Source of the DNA: Proteles cristata cristata
Lineage: Eukaryota; Chordata; Mammalia; Carnivora; Hyaenidae
Assembly: GCA_017311185.1 (NCBI GenBank)
Contig: JAESUZ010001723.1
Span: forward strand, 682,001-746,000
Length of the DNA: 64,000 bases
Reading direction: 5' to 3'
Positions 1 through 13,814 of this stretch are shown in pieces (within the stretch, counting starts at the first letter, position 1; each line of letters opens with the position of its first letter). The notes beneath the pieces are model-generated. The model saw only the letters and a program-made list of their open reading frames with translations. It ran no database searches and was not told the origin of the DNA. Position numbers and translations under genes: made by a program.

Positions 1-59
1 TAATTATATAAAACTAATTTCCAAACTAATTTCCAAATTGGTCATTCTATTCTGCTAAC

Positions 60-340
60 ATTTGGTTCTCAGTTTTTAAAAATTCTTTCATTTGAGCCAT
101 TATAATGGATAAGTAGTGGTATCTCATTGTAGTGTATGTTTTGACTTTCCCTAATAAGCAATGATGATGAGAAACTTTTCATGTGTTTGGTGGTTGTTTG
201 TATATACCTTCTCTTATGAAGTGTTGATTTCAGTCTTTTGTCCATTTTTATTAGGTTGCTTATCTTTATTATTAAGTTGTAGAAGTTTTCTATCCTGGAT
301 ACAAGACCTTCATCAGATATATACACACAAAATATGTACA
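60..340 (-). mobile_element. Old L1 ORF2 3' fragment, antisense
   Basis: The reverse frame gives a broken KHMKSFSSSLLIRESQN-type segment, the conserved C-terminal part of L1 ORF2. Confidence 0.7.
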
Positions 341-404
341 TTTTCTCTCTCTTGTATATATAATATATATATAGTAAGTGTTCTATTCTTTAGCCTATGA
401 CTTA

Positions 405-583
405 AAAAAACTGAGGTTTAATTGACATATAACATTAAATTAGTTTTAGGTGTACAGCATAATGACCTGATATTTGCATATAATGTAAAATGCCTACCAC
501 AATAAATCTAGGTAACTTCTGTCACCATACAGTTATAGAAGTTTTTTTTTACTTGTTAAGAGAACTTTTAAGATTTACTCTCA
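405..583 (-). mobile_element. Old L1 3' end fragment, antisense
   Basis: Contains TTAGGTGTACAGCATAATGA and CACCACAATAAATCTAG, typical of mammal-wide L1 3' regions; a relative is at 38.4 kb. Confidence 0.5.
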
Positions 584-1014
584 GGGCCGCCTGGGTGGCT
601 CAGTAGGTTAATCGTCTGACTCTTGATTTTGGCTCAGGTCATGATCTCACAGTCGTGAGATCAACCCCCTCCTCGGACTCCGCGCTGACAGCATGGAGCC
701 TGATTGGGAGTCTCTTGCTCCCTCTATCTCTCTCTGCCCCTCCCCCACTTGCACTCATGCACTCTCTCTCCTTCTCTCAAAATAAATAAATAACATCTAA
801 AAAAAAAAAAAAAGAGGGCTGCTTGGGTGGCTCAGTCGGTTAAGCATCTGACTCTTGATTTCGGCTCATGTCATATTCTCACAGTTCGTGAGTTCGAGCC
901 CTGCATCAGGCTCCACATTGGCAGTGTGAATCCTGCTTGGGATTCTCTCTCATCCTCTCTCTCTGCCCCTCCCCATTCAAATAAATAAACTTAAATAATA
1001 ATAATAAAATAAAA
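584..1014 (+). mobile_element. Two tandem tRNA-SINEs
   Basis: SINE 584-815 and SINE 816-1014 lie head to tail, each with a pyrimidine-rich region and an A-rich tail. One TSD (AGATTTACTCTC, 571-582 and 1015-1026) flanks the pair, so the second copy landed at the tail of the first. Confidence 0.9.
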
Positions 1015-1199
1015 AGATTTACTCTCTTGGCAACTCTCAAATATGCCATACAGTATTGTTGAGTATGGTCTCCACACTGAAAAATATGAAACATTTCAAG
1101 TATTTGCGTGTCTTCCTTGCTCAGGAGCCATGCTAATCTTCTCTGTATAGTTCCAGTTTAAGTGTATGTGTTGCTCAAGTGAGTGAGCACCCCAGCTGA

Positions 1200-2353
1200 C
1201 CTTTAAAAATGCTGTCTTCTGATAAACAGATGGTTTTAAATGGGATGAAGTCCATTCTATCAATATTTTATACTTATTGTTTTCTCTGTCCTAAGAAATC
1301 TTTGTCAACTACAAAGTCACAAAATAATTTTCATGGTTTTTCTTCTAGAAGCTTTATAGTTTAACTTTAATTTTTGTTTAGATCTATGATACATCACGTG
1401 TGGATGTGTTTTGTCTATGATATTAGATAGGGGTCAAGATTCTTTTTTCCCCATTGAAAATGCATTTCCTTTCTGTACTGAATTATCTTGATACATTAAA
1501 AAAATCAATACACTGCAAATGTGAGTCTATTTCTGACTTCTTTATTCTGTTTCATTGATCTGTTTGTCTCTTCTTACACTAAAACCACATTGTCTTGATT
1601 ACTATAACTTTTTAGTCTTTCAAGACAGTAAGTCTTGAAATCAGATAATGTAAGTCTATTTTGTCTAAGTGTGTACCCCTGCTCTCTCTTGGTTCTTTTT
1701 GCATGGAATATCTTTCTCTATCCCTTCACTTTTAGGCTCATGTGTGTCTTTGAAGCTGAAGTGAGTCTCTGTTAAGTAGCATTACCAGGGTCTTTTCTGT
1801 TTGTTTTGTTCATTTAGCCACTCTATGTTTTTTGATTGGAGAATGTAATCCACTTACATTTAAAGCAATCACTGATAGGTAAGGATTTACTAATGCCATC
1901 TTATTGTTTTCTGGCTCTTTTGTAGTTTTGTTCCTTTCTTCTCTTGCTGTCTTTCTTTGATGTTTTTCCATAGTGGTATGCTTAAAAATTTTTTTTAAGA
2001 TTTTATTTTTTGTTAGGTAATCTCTACACCCAACATGGGGCTCAAACTTAGAGCCACAAGATCAAGAGTCATGTGTTCTACAGACTGAGCCAGCCAAGTA
2101 CCCCTACAGTGGTATGCTTTGATTTCCTTTTTTTTTCATTTGTGTATCTATTGTAGGTTTGTGCCTTGTGGGTACCATGAAGCTGACATAAATCATCTTA
2201 TAGTCTAAGTTCATAACAACTTCAATTGCATATACAACCTACCGTTTTACTCCTCCCCCCAATTTTGTTGTCATAATTTACATATTTTTATATTGTATAT
2301 ATAAGGACAAATTGCTGTAGCTATAGTTATTTTTAATAATTTTGTCCCTTTAA
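1200..2353 (-). mobile_element. Old antisense L1, left part
   Basis: Diverged antisense ORF2/EN-region sequence, recognisable by similarity to 37.8-38.1 kb (GGAATATCTTT...CATCCCTTCA-type blocks). It continues at 6301-6870 after the younger sense L1. Confidence 0.65.
1984..2107 (-). mobile_element. Older tRNA-SINE
   Basis: Antisense, short CAN-type SINE (GGTAATCTCTACACCCAACA) flanked by TSD AGTGGTATGCTT. Confidence 0.85.
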
Positions 2354-5300
2354 AAAACAAAATCCATCTATATGCTGTCTACAAGAAACTCATTTTAGAC
2401 GGGAAGATACCTTCAGATTAAAAGTAAGGGGATGGAGAAATATATATCATGCTACAGGAAATCAAAAGAAAGCCGGAGTAGCGATACTTATATCAGACAA
2501 ACTGGACTTTAAATTAAAGACAATCACAAGAGATGAAGAAGGGCACTACATAATAATTACAGGGTCCATCCATCAGGAAGAACTAACAATCATAAATGTC
2601 TACGCACCAAATATGGGAGCACCTAAATATCTAAAACAATTAATCACAAACAGAAACAAGCTTATAGATAAGAATGTGCTAATAGCAGGGGACTTTAATA
2701 CTCCGCTTACAGCAATGGATAGGTCAACCAGACAGAAAATCAGTAAAGAAATAATGGACTTGAAAGATACATTGGACCAGATGGACCTGACGGATATATT
2801 TAGAACTTTACATCCTGAGGCCAGGGAATTTACTTTCTTCTCAAGTGCACATGGCACATTCTCCAAGATAGATCACATACTGGGACATAAAGCAGCCCTC
2901 AATAAATATAAAAGAATAGAGATCATACCATGCACACTGTCAGATCACAATGCTTTGAAACTTGAAATCAATTACAGGAAGAAGTCTGGAAAACTTCCAA
3001 AAACATGGAGGCTAAAGAACACCCTTCTAAAGAATGAATGGGCCAATCAGGCAATTAGAGATGAAATTAAAAAATATATGGAAACAAATGAAAATGAAAA
3101 CACAACAATTCAAAATCTTTGGGATGCGGCAAAGGCAGTCCTAAGAGGAAAGTACATTGCTCTCCAGGCCTATTTCAAGAGATTAGAAAAAGCGCAAGTC
3201 CAAAATCTAACAGCTCACCTAAAGGAACTAGAGGCAGAGCAACAAGAACGCCCTAAACCCAGTAGAAGAAGAGAAATAGTAAAAATTAGAGCAGAAATAA
3301 ACAACATCGAGACCAAAGAAACAATTGAACAGATCAATGAAACCAAGAGTTGGTTTTTTGAAAAAGTAAACAAAATTGACAAACCTCTAGCCAGACTTAT
3401 CCAAAAGAAAAGAGAGAGCACCCAAATAGACAAAATTATGAATGAAAATGGACTTATTACAACCAACCCCTCAGAAATACAAGCAATTATCAGGGAATAC
3501 TATGAAAAATTATATGCCAATAAATTGGACAACTTAGAAGAAATGGACAAATTCCTAAACACACACTCACTACCAAAATTCACACGGGAAGAAATAGAAA
3601 ACCTGAACAGACCCATAACAAGTGAAGAAATTGAATCAGTGATCAAAAATCTCCCAACAAATAAGAGCCCTGGACCTGACGGCTTCCCTGGGGAATTCTA
3701 CCAGACATTTAAAACAGAATTAATCCCAATTCTTCTCAAGTTATTCCAAAAATAGAAAGCGAAGGAAAACTCCCGGACTCATTTTATGAAGCCAGCATCA
3801 CACTGATTCCCAAGCCAGACAGAGATCCAGCAAAAAAAGAGAACTACAGGCCAATATCCTTGATGAATACAGATGCAAAAATTCTCAACAAGATCCTTGC
3901 AAATCGAATCCAGCAGCATATCAAAAGAATCATCCACCAAGATCAAGTGGGATTCATTCCTGGGTTACAGGGCTGGTTCAACATTCGCAAATCAATCAAT
4001 GTGATACATCATATCAATAAAAGAAAAGATAAAAACCATATGATCCTGTCAATAGATGCAGAAAAAGCATTTGACAAAATACAGCATCCCTTCTTAATAA
4101 AGACTCTCGAGAAAGTTGGGATAGAAGGAACCTACTTAAACATCATCAAAGCCATCTATGAGAAGCCTTCAGCTAACATCATCCTCAACGGGGAAAAACT
4201 CAGAGCTTTCCCCTGAGATCAGGAACACGACAGGGATGCCCACTCTCACCACTGCTGTTTAACATAGTGCTGGAAGTCCTAGCATCAGCCATCAGACACC
4301 AAAAGGAAATCAAAGGCATCAGAATTGGCAAAGAGGAAGTCAAACTTTCACTCTTCGCAGATGACATGATACTCTACATAGAAAACCCGACAGACTCCAC
4401 CAGAAGCCTACTAGAACTGATCCAAGAATTCAGCCAAGTTGCAGGGTACAAAATCAACGTACAGAAATCGGTTGCATTTTATACACCAACAATGAAGCAA
4501 CAGAAAGAGAAATCAAGAAACTGATCCCATTCACAATTGCACAAAAAAACATAAAATACCTCGGAATAAACCTAACCAAGGATACAAGAGATCTGTATGA
4601 TGAAAACTATAGAAAACTTATGAAGGAAATTGAAGAAGACACAAAGAAGTGGAAAAACATTCCATGCTCATGGATAGGAAGAATAAATATAGTTAAGATG
4701 TCATTACTACCTAAGGCACTCTACACATTCAATGCAATTCCAATCAAAATTGCACCAGCATACTTCTCAAAACTAGAACAAACTATCCAAAAATTTGTAT
4801 GGAACCACAAAAGACCCCGAGTAGCCAAAGTAATCCTGAAAAATAAAACCAAAACGGGAGGGATCACCATCCCAGACTTTAGCCTCTACTACAAAGCTGT
4901 CATCATCAAGACAGTATGGTATTGGCACAAAAACAGACACATAGACCAATGGAACAGAATTGAGAACTCAGAAGTGGACCCAAAAGTATACAGCCCACTA
5001 ATCTTTGACAAAGCAGGAAAGAATATCCGATGGAAAAAAGACAGCCTTTTTAACAGATGGTGTTGGGAGAACTGGACAGCAACATGCAGAAGAATGAAAC
5101 TAGATCATTTTCTCACACCATGCACAAAAATAAACTCAAAATGGATAAAGGACCTGAACGTGAGACAGGAAACTATCAAACCCTAGAAGAGAAAGCAGGA
5201 AACAACCTCCTTGACCTCCACCGCAGCAACTTCTTACTTGACACATCCCCAAAAGCAAGGGAATCAAGAGCAAAAATAAACTGTTGGGACCTCATCAAGA

Positions 5301-6300
5301 TTAAAAGCTTCTGCACAGCCAAGGAAACAACCCAGAAAATTAATAGGCAACCAACGGAATGGGAAAAGATAGTTGCAAATGACATATCAGATAAAGGGTT
5401 GATATCCAGAATCTACAAGGAACTCACCAAACTACACGCCCGAAAAACAAACAACCCAGTGAAGAAATGGGCAGAAGATATGAACAGACACTTCTCCAAA
5501 GAGGACATCCAGATGGCCAACAGACACATGAAACGATGCTCAGCATCGCTCCTCATCAGGGAAATACAAATCAAAACCACACTGAGATACCACCTCACGC
5601 CAGTCAGAGTGGCTAAAATGAGCCAATCAGAGAACTCTAGATGCTGGCGAGGATGTGGAGAAACGGGCACCCTCCTACACTGTTGGTGGGAATGTAAACT
5701 GGTACAGCCCCTCTGGAAAACAGTGTGGAGGTTCCTCAGGAAACTAACAATAGAACTCCCCTATGACCCAGCAATAGCACTGCTAGGAATTTACCCAAGG
5801 GATACAGAAATGCTGAGGCATAGGAGCACATGTACCCCAATGTTCATAGCAGCACTCTCCACAATAGCTAAAACATGGAAAGAGCCTAAGTGTCCATCAA
5901 CAGATGAATGGATCAAGAAGATGTGGTTTATCTATACCATGGAATACTACATGGCAATGAGAAACAATGAAATCTGGCCATGTGTAGCCACATGGATGGA
6001 CCTTGAGGGTGTTATGCTGAGCGAAATAAGTCAGGCAGAGAAAGACAAATATCATATGTGTGCACGTATAGGAGGATTAGGAGGAGCTTAACAGAGGACC
6101 AAGGGGGAGAAGAAGGGCAGAAATGGTGGGGGAAAGGGGGAGAGGCAAACCATGAGAGACTCTTGAATGCTGACAAAAACTGAGGACTGGTGGATGTGGG
6201 TGGGAGGAGGGGGCATGGAGGAGGGCACTTGTGGGGATGAGCACTGGGTGTTATGTGGAAACTAATTTGACAATAAACTATTTGTAAAAAAAAAAAAAAA
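2354..6300 (+). mobile_element. Young 5'-truncated L1 with broken ORF2
   Basis: A 3.95-kb L1 starting inside the ORF2 endonuclease domain and ending in an A tail, flanked by TSD about AATAATTTTGTCCYTTTAA (2337-2353 and 6299-6316). The ORF2 pieces at 2613-3755, 3860-4216, 4267-4524, 4620-5186 and 5057-6091 cover the rest of EN, the RT (FADD catalytic motif near 4355) and the Cys-rich C-terminus ([19 protein letters not shown]). Each step between pieces is a one-base loss: near 3750 in an A run, near 4212 in a C run, near 4480, and near 5180 in an A run. The element cannot encode a working ORF2 as written. Confidence 0.95.
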
Positions 6301-6870
6301 TAATTTTGTCCTTTAACCTTTATGCTAAAGTTAAATGATTAGCACACCACCAGGTTACAATATTAGAGTATTCTAAATCTGACTGTATACTTACTTTTAC
6401 CAGTGTGTTTTATGTTTTCATACGTTTTTGTTATTAGTTAGCATCCTTTAATGTCAGCTTGAAGAACTCTGGCAGGTCTTGTGGTGAAAGAGATGAACTG
6501 TCAGCTTTTGTCTGGGAAAGTGTCTATCTTGTCTTCATTTTTTTTTTTTATTGTGAACTTTCCTTTCATTTTTATTTTTATTTTATTTTATTTTATTTTA
6601 TTTTTTACAAATAGTTTATTGTCAAATTAGTTTCCACATAACACTCAGTGCTCATCCCCACAATCTTGTCTTCATTTCTAAAGGAAAGGTTTATTCCTGG
6701 TTAGCAGGTTTTTTTTTCTTTCAGCACTTTAAATATATTATATCTTTGAATATATCACTTTCTCATGGCCTGTTCTGCTGAGAAATCCATTGATAGCCTT
6801 AAGGGGGTTCCCTTGTTTGTGAGAAAATTTGGTTTTTGTTGCTTTTAAATTTTGGAGGGGGACTTGTGGG
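6301..6870 (-). mobile_element. Old antisense L1, right part
   Basis: Continues the element interrupted at 2353 (TTCAGCACTTTAAATATAT, GCTGAGAAATCCATTGATAG blocks). Confidence 0.6.
6544..6663 (-). mobile_element. Very short 5'-truncated L1 insertion
   Basis: Only the last ~60 bp of the young L1 3' end (complement of CAATAAACTATTTG) plus a T-rich tail, flanked by TSD ATCTTGTCTTCATTT. Confidence 0.8.
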
Positions 6871-7080
6871 GGGGTGTGCCTGAGTGGCTCAGTCGATTAA
6901 GCATCTGACTTCAGCTCAGGTCATGATCTCATGGCTTGTGGGCTCAAGCCCTGCGTCAGGCTCTATGCTGACAGCTTGGAGCCTCCAGCCTGCTTCAGAT
7001 TCTGAGCCTCCCCCTCTCTCTCTACCCCTCCCCCACCCACGCTCTGTCTCTCTCTCTCTCCTTCAAAAATGAATATACCT
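6871..7080 (+). mobile_element. tRNA-SINE, sense
   Basis: Head GTGTGCCTGAGTGGCTCAGT with box-B-like GGCTCAAGCCC and a CT-rich tail. Confidence 0.85.
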
Positions 7081-8084
7081 GCTCCATACTTCTTATTCCT
7101 TCTTGACGTGATTTTAAAGATTGTGTGTCTTCTCTCAATCCTGTAATGCCAGATTGGATTCTTGGTAGCCTCCTCTTTGCTTTCCCTGGGGCAATGCTCA
7201 ACAGTTCAAATTGTGTTCTTTCTCAGTCCTACAGAGTCAACTGGCTTTGTATGCGTGCTCACTAGCCACCTGCAAAGGCTTCTACTTGCCACCCTCAGGG
7301 GCCTACATAGGGAGGCCAGCCATGGGTAAGGGAGTATGTGGATGAGTGGCACAGAGTGCTAGAGATGTCCATATGCCAGCTGGGGAATCTGCAGGTGAGG
7401 CATCTTCAGTGGCTTGTGGGCAGGCTTCCTGATGGAGTTTGGTTAGAGCTCATGTTCTTTTGATACATTTCAAGCCCTACCTGCTATTCTCTTAGTTCCT
7501 CCACACTCCTCAGTCATGTGGCTTACCTCAGTGTTCTGGAAGATATGAGAAATGTACTCTCAGTGACACCTGGGGCTATGACTCTGAGGGGCTACCAGGG
7601 ACTCACACTAACCAGGTGGGTTTTCAGAAGACAAGAGCAGGCAAAGGTGGGGAGATCTTGTGGCAAGTGTTTTTTGCATGGTTCAGAGCTAAGAACACAG
7701 CTAAGAACTTCTATAGTGGCCATTCCTCACCATATGATGTGGCCTTGAGTCCCTCAGGGAAGAAGACAAGAGAGCACTTGAGCCCATTGCAGTCTGTGAT
7801 GGGGGTCCCAGATGGTCCTGGAAGCCTCATGGAATTTCCTGGACATTGTATGGATAGTTCAACAATTCAACTCTTCCAAGGTAATCATTGGTAGCAGTTT
7901 GGTATATATACCTTTCTCTCCCTTTATATGCATTTACTATATATGTATAATTATGTGTCTTGATGACTTTACTTACATGAATGGGATCATAATGATCTCT
8001 AACTTTTTCACTTGCAAATATATCTTGGATATACTTCCTCATCAGTACATATAAATCAAATTTATTATTTAAAATTTCTTTCTT
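7081..8084. other. IQCF1 upstream flank, part of the paralogous block
   Basis: No gene seen. From about 7540 the sequence aligns with 20885-21160 upstream of IQCF5 (AGTGACMCCTGGGGCTRTGACTCT), so the IQCF1/IQCF5 duplication includes about 1 kb of 5' flank. Confidence 0.6.
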
Positions 8085-8200
8085 CCTTCCTTCTTTCTTT
8101 CTCTTTTAAATAAGCTCTATGTCCAACATAAGACTTGAACTCATGACCCTGAGATCAAGAGTCACATGCTCTACTGATTGAACCAGACAGGCACCCCTAA
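8085..8200 (-). mobile_element. Older tRNA-SINE
   Basis: Antisense short SINE (CTCTACTGATTGAACCAGAC-AGGCACCCC) preceded by a TTCC/TTTC-rich tail. Confidence 0.75.
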
Positions 8201-8456
8201 ATTCATTATTTTTTAACAGTTATAATTTATTGGTATTCTCTGAGTATTAATGGGCAATTAAATCAATCCTTACTTTTACCAATTAAGAGATATTATCAAT
8301 GACTGGTTATTTTATACACCTGTACACCAGTGGGCCAATATTTCTGGCATCTTGCTCTTGTATCCAGGACTTTGGCCATTTCCAGCAGAAAAGAATGGAC
8401 AGCACTTTTGTCTTTTCCTTGGAGGGAGCTCAACTATTGGGAGCCATCCTTGTGTC

Positions 8457-8483
8457 TGAGTCACAGCTGCCCTTATGACATCA
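8457..8483 (+). promoter_or_regulatory. IQCF1 promoter block: AP-1-like and CRE-like sites
   Basis: TGAGTCA at 8457-8463 and TGACATCA at 8476-8483 are separated by 12 bp and lie 85 bp upstream of the ATG. The block and its flanks (CCTTATGACATCATA) are conserved in front of IQCF5 and the IQCF4-like gene with the same spacing. It resembles a CREB/CREM/ATF or AP-1 target; CREM-type control of testis genes is known, but the assignment here is inference. No TATA box is visible. Confidence 0.65.
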
Positions 8484-8568
8484 TAGGTCTACCCCTCCAT
8501 TCTATCTACTCATCCATGGCTAAAGGAAGACAGACCTGAGGGGGCTTGAACCATCTACACCCAATCCA

Positions 8569-10472
<1,904 letters not shown>

Positions 10473-10659
10473 AGTGGTCTTCCCCCAGTCTCTCTCTCTC
10501 TGTTTGACAGGTTCCAGGAGGTCAATGCAAATAATGGCAGATACTTCACATCTGGTGCCGAGGAGGCCTGGTTGTCCAAGGCCCCGAGTTTGTTAAGGGG
10601 AAGGATCCTGAGCCTTTGTCCAGACTGAGGAGAGATTGATTAGCAAGGTCTGCCATAAG

Positions 10660-10665
10660 AATAAA
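10660..10665 (+). terminator. Downstream AATAAA of IQCF1
   Basis: AATAAA about 190 nt after the stop codon. The surrounding GATTGATTAGCAA-GTCTGCCAT block is also present 3' of IQCF5 and, diverged, 3' of the IQCF4-like gene. Confidence 0.5.
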
Positions 10666-10669
10666 AGTT

Positions 10670-12060
10670 GGTGAAACCTATCTGCCATGTTGGCTAACTC
10701 TGGGATCATCCTTCATGTAAATGGTGCCCCTCCCCAAGGCTGCATACAATGGAGGCCTGGGGGATGCTGGGGTTAGTGATGGCAATGGCAGCACATTTGT
10801 CAATTCACCCACCTAGGTCTAATTGCTTAGGGCTTGTTCTCTCACCCGCCTGATTGAGAGAAGCCTAACCACCCCAAGCTCTGTGATCCTGGCTTCCATT
10901 GGTTACCAAACTGGCCCCATACACAAAGGGCAAGGAGAGACAGGAGGAGGAGGCAGGCTGTTCCAGACTGGTAGGTGGCAGGTTTAATAAACAAGAGAAC
11001 TTATGTATGAGGCTTGTCTTGGGTGGCTGCAAGGTGAGTAGATCTCACCTGCCTGCCAGAATCTTAAAAGTTTATATAGAAGCCTTAACAAGGTTCAGTC
11101 ACATACACTGTCCAGATGTTCTCAATGCCACATTGCTCTCTCAAGGCTGTGTCCTTGAAAAAGGCTCCCACTATTGCATGGTGGGTGGTATGCACATTCC
11201 AAGGATAAGGGAGGGGGCAAGGAGCCTTCAGTTGCCTGGGTCCAGCTTGCCAGTCAATGGGCAGTCACATCCTCTCAGTAACTTCCTTCAAAAGCTCCCT
11301 GCTCAGCTGGGGACTGTATCCTCATACATAGCCTCTAAGTCAGAATGAGCCAAACTGGAAATTGTTAGGAGTACATAGCCCATTCCTACTTCCAGCTCTG
11401 TCCCTCACTCTCCAGCCCCAAATGGAGGCTAGGATTCATTCCCCTTCAGACCTGTGGGAGGTTCCACCAGAGTGGAGATGGGAAAGAACGCACTCCACTG
11501 CTAGCCAAACCCTGTAGTGAGTGTCAGGTCATAGCATCTCACAGATAAAGAGTTGAGAAGGATCAGCCATGTCACCCTTGCCCTATCCCCAGGCGCAGCC
11601 TTAGCAGAGGCTAAGGTGGGGGCCCCTGATAGTCACTTCCAATGAAAAGCTGCTACCTGGAGTGGGATTGGGGCCTAGGTGGTAATAAAGAGACCATTAA
11701 GAGGTCAAGATTAAGCTGTCCCTCTGCATCTGGGCACTGCTATCCCATGGTTTCCTATAGGCAGGAGGTCCTGGGGTCTTGGGTTATCAAGACTTGGATC
11801 AAGACTGCAAGCTCAGAAGCCCTGTGTCTGGTCCTGTTCCATCTACTCTGCCCTGACAAACTAGTCCTTCAGCTCACAGAGGTTCTGAGATGCTGCCTGG
11901 AGGTCCCAGGTTCCAGCTCTGTCTTGCATTGGGGCATGAGCTCTGTATGTTCAGCTCTGTGCCCCTGTGTCCCACTGCTGTCTCATGCAGGTTCTGGTCT
12001 CTCACTCTGAAGAATGTCTGTCTTTTTCCTTTCCTACCTTTCTCTTTTGTGTTCAGTGTC
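10670..12060. other. Region 3' of IQCF1, nothing recognised
   Basis: No gene, RNA or repeat family that I can name. An open frame at 10899-11348 lacks homology, codon bias or splice context. Confidence 0.5.
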
Positions 12061-12063
12061 TCA

Positions 12064-12215
12064 GAGTAAAGAGCAAAGATTTTGGGATCAAACCAGCCTA
12101 GGTCAGTTCCTGCTCCACCACTCACTGCTGTGGGGCTGTGGACACATCATTTTATCTCTCTGAGCCCATTTCCCGAGCTGTAAAGTGGGGCTGATTCTCA
12201 TCTTTCAGCACAGAG
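12064..12215 (+). mobile_element. MIR SINE
   Basis: Sense MIR (AAAGATTTTGGGATCAAACC, CTCTCTGAGCCCATTTCCC, TGTAAAGTGGGGCTGATTCT). Confidence 0.85.
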
Positions 12216-12420
12216 ATCGAGTGCCATAAAAATTCAGCATCAGTAACAAAACAAGGAAAGGGGTCATACCCACTTTAAAAACTGGCAGCTGAGGAAAAAC
12301 CGTAAATGTGGGGATGTAGTGGCATAGCCCCGCGGAGCACAGCAAGGTGTGCTCATCATTATTGGGGTGCAATGGTCCCAGGACCTTTCAGTGCACAAAG
12401 ATAGAGAATATATGTTTGTG

Positions 12421-12476
12421 CACACACACAAGCACACATTTCTATCTATCTATCTGTCTGTCTATCATCTATCTAT
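12421..12476. repeat. CA and TCTA/TCTG microsatellite
   Basis: A short CACACACA run followed by imperfect ATCT/GTCT tetranucleotides. Confidence 0.9.
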
Positions 12477-12479
12477 ATT

Positions 12480-13356
12480 GAAATGTATAAGTTCACACTG
12501 ATATCTCCAATCCTAATCTAAAATCAAAGAGTTCATGCTAGCTTTCTCCTTTCTACATTTCTATCTCCTGTTTCCAAGATTAAGACACCTGGTTCTTATT
12601 ATACTTAATACATTTTCTGATCTGATCTCCTTGTATGTAACTAATTTTCCATGGCTGCTGCTAGCTATGCAGACATCGCCTTCACGCTACTTGAGTTCTG
12701 ACACCCTGCTGGGCCATTACGCTCTTCATGTATCTCAGGCTCCAGCTTCCTTCATTGGTTGCTGCCCTCTGTGAATGCCCCTTTCACCCGACTTGGACTG
12801 ACATGAAATGTCAGGATGCCCTCTGCACCTTCCTTGCTGTGCTCAAGTTCTGACTTCCTACACCATTAAGGATGCCCTCCTCATTTTGCCCATGGTATGA
12901 TACCCACTACTGCCATGGCCTTGAACACCCATGTCCAGATTCCCTCTTTATTTTACCTGGGCTCCAAACTGGGCAGCCCTCTTATGTCAACACCTTCCTT
13001 ATCCTCTTGGGATCCATGCCCTTTTCTGTGTCACAGTCTCTCTTGCCCTTGTATATCTATGTTGCACTGCCCATCCTAATGGCTTTCAGACTAAATTGTT
13101 CAGGAAGAGAAGTGGAGAAAATAAGGGAAAGGATGAGAGGAAACTAAAATTTCCATTTAAAAATAGAGACAAACCATCTGCAGAAAAAATTGTTAGTCAT
13201 TGAAATCTGCTTCAACATTTTTACCTCAAACCTCAAGGAAACATGACCATAAAGAAAACCAAACAAATGTCCATGAGAAAATGGATCAACATGTTTCAAC
13301 ACACGTTCAGTTATTCTTCTCTTGGTGTAAATTCATAGGAATAACAGAAAAAGAAT
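12480..13356. other. Intergenic, nothing recognised
   Basis: Unique-looking AT-balanced sequence with no gene or repeat that I can support. Confidence 0.4.
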
Positions 13357-13569
13357 ACATTTTAATGTTTTATTTATTTCTGAAAGAGAGAGAGACAGCA
13401 TGATCAGGGGAGGGTCAGAGAGAGAGGGAGACACAGAATTTGAAATAGGCTCTAGGCTCTGAGCTGGCTGTCAGCACAGAGCCCAATGCGGGGCTCGAAC
13501 CCACGAACCGTGAGATCGTGACCTGAGCCGAAGTTGGATGCTTAACTGACTGAGCCACCCAGGCACCCC
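13357..13569 (-). mobile_element. tRNA-SINE, antisense
   Basis: Tail TTTTAATGTTTTATTTATTT to head complement GAGCCACCCAGGCACCCC; TSD AAGAATA. Confidence 0.95.
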
Positions 13570-13600
13570 AAGAATATATCTATTTTAAAAATCTCTAATG

Positions 13601-13814
13601 GGGGGCACCTGGGTGGCTTAGTCGGTTAAGCGTCCGACTTTCGCTTAGGTCATGATCTCGCGGTTCGTGGGTTTGAGCCCCGCGTCAGGCTCTGTGCTGA
13701 CTGCCAGCTCAGAGCCTGGAGCCTGTTTCAGTCTGTGACTCCCTCTCTCTCTGACCCTCCCCTGCTCACGCTGGCTGTCTCTCAAATAAGTAAAAAACAT
13801 TAAAAAAAATTAAA
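13601..13814 (+). mobile_element. tRNA-SINE, young subfamily, sense
   Basis: GGCTTAGTCGGTTAAGCG, TTTCGCTTAGGTC and GACTGCCAGCTCAGAGCC mark the young subfamily. Confidence 0.95.

Noticed and set aside
6884..7072. Repeated short frames of the MAQSVKxxTSAQVMISWxVGSSP type
   Set aside because: Translations of SINE copies in one fixed frame; not genes.
10899..11348. 149-codon open frame 3' of IQCF1
   Set aside because: No recognisable domain, no promoter or splice context, and composition like non-coding flank.
13601..13690. tRNA gene-like box A and box B sequences in many places
   Set aside because: They belong to tRNA-derived SINE heads followed by CT-rich and A-rich tails, not to functional tRNA genes.
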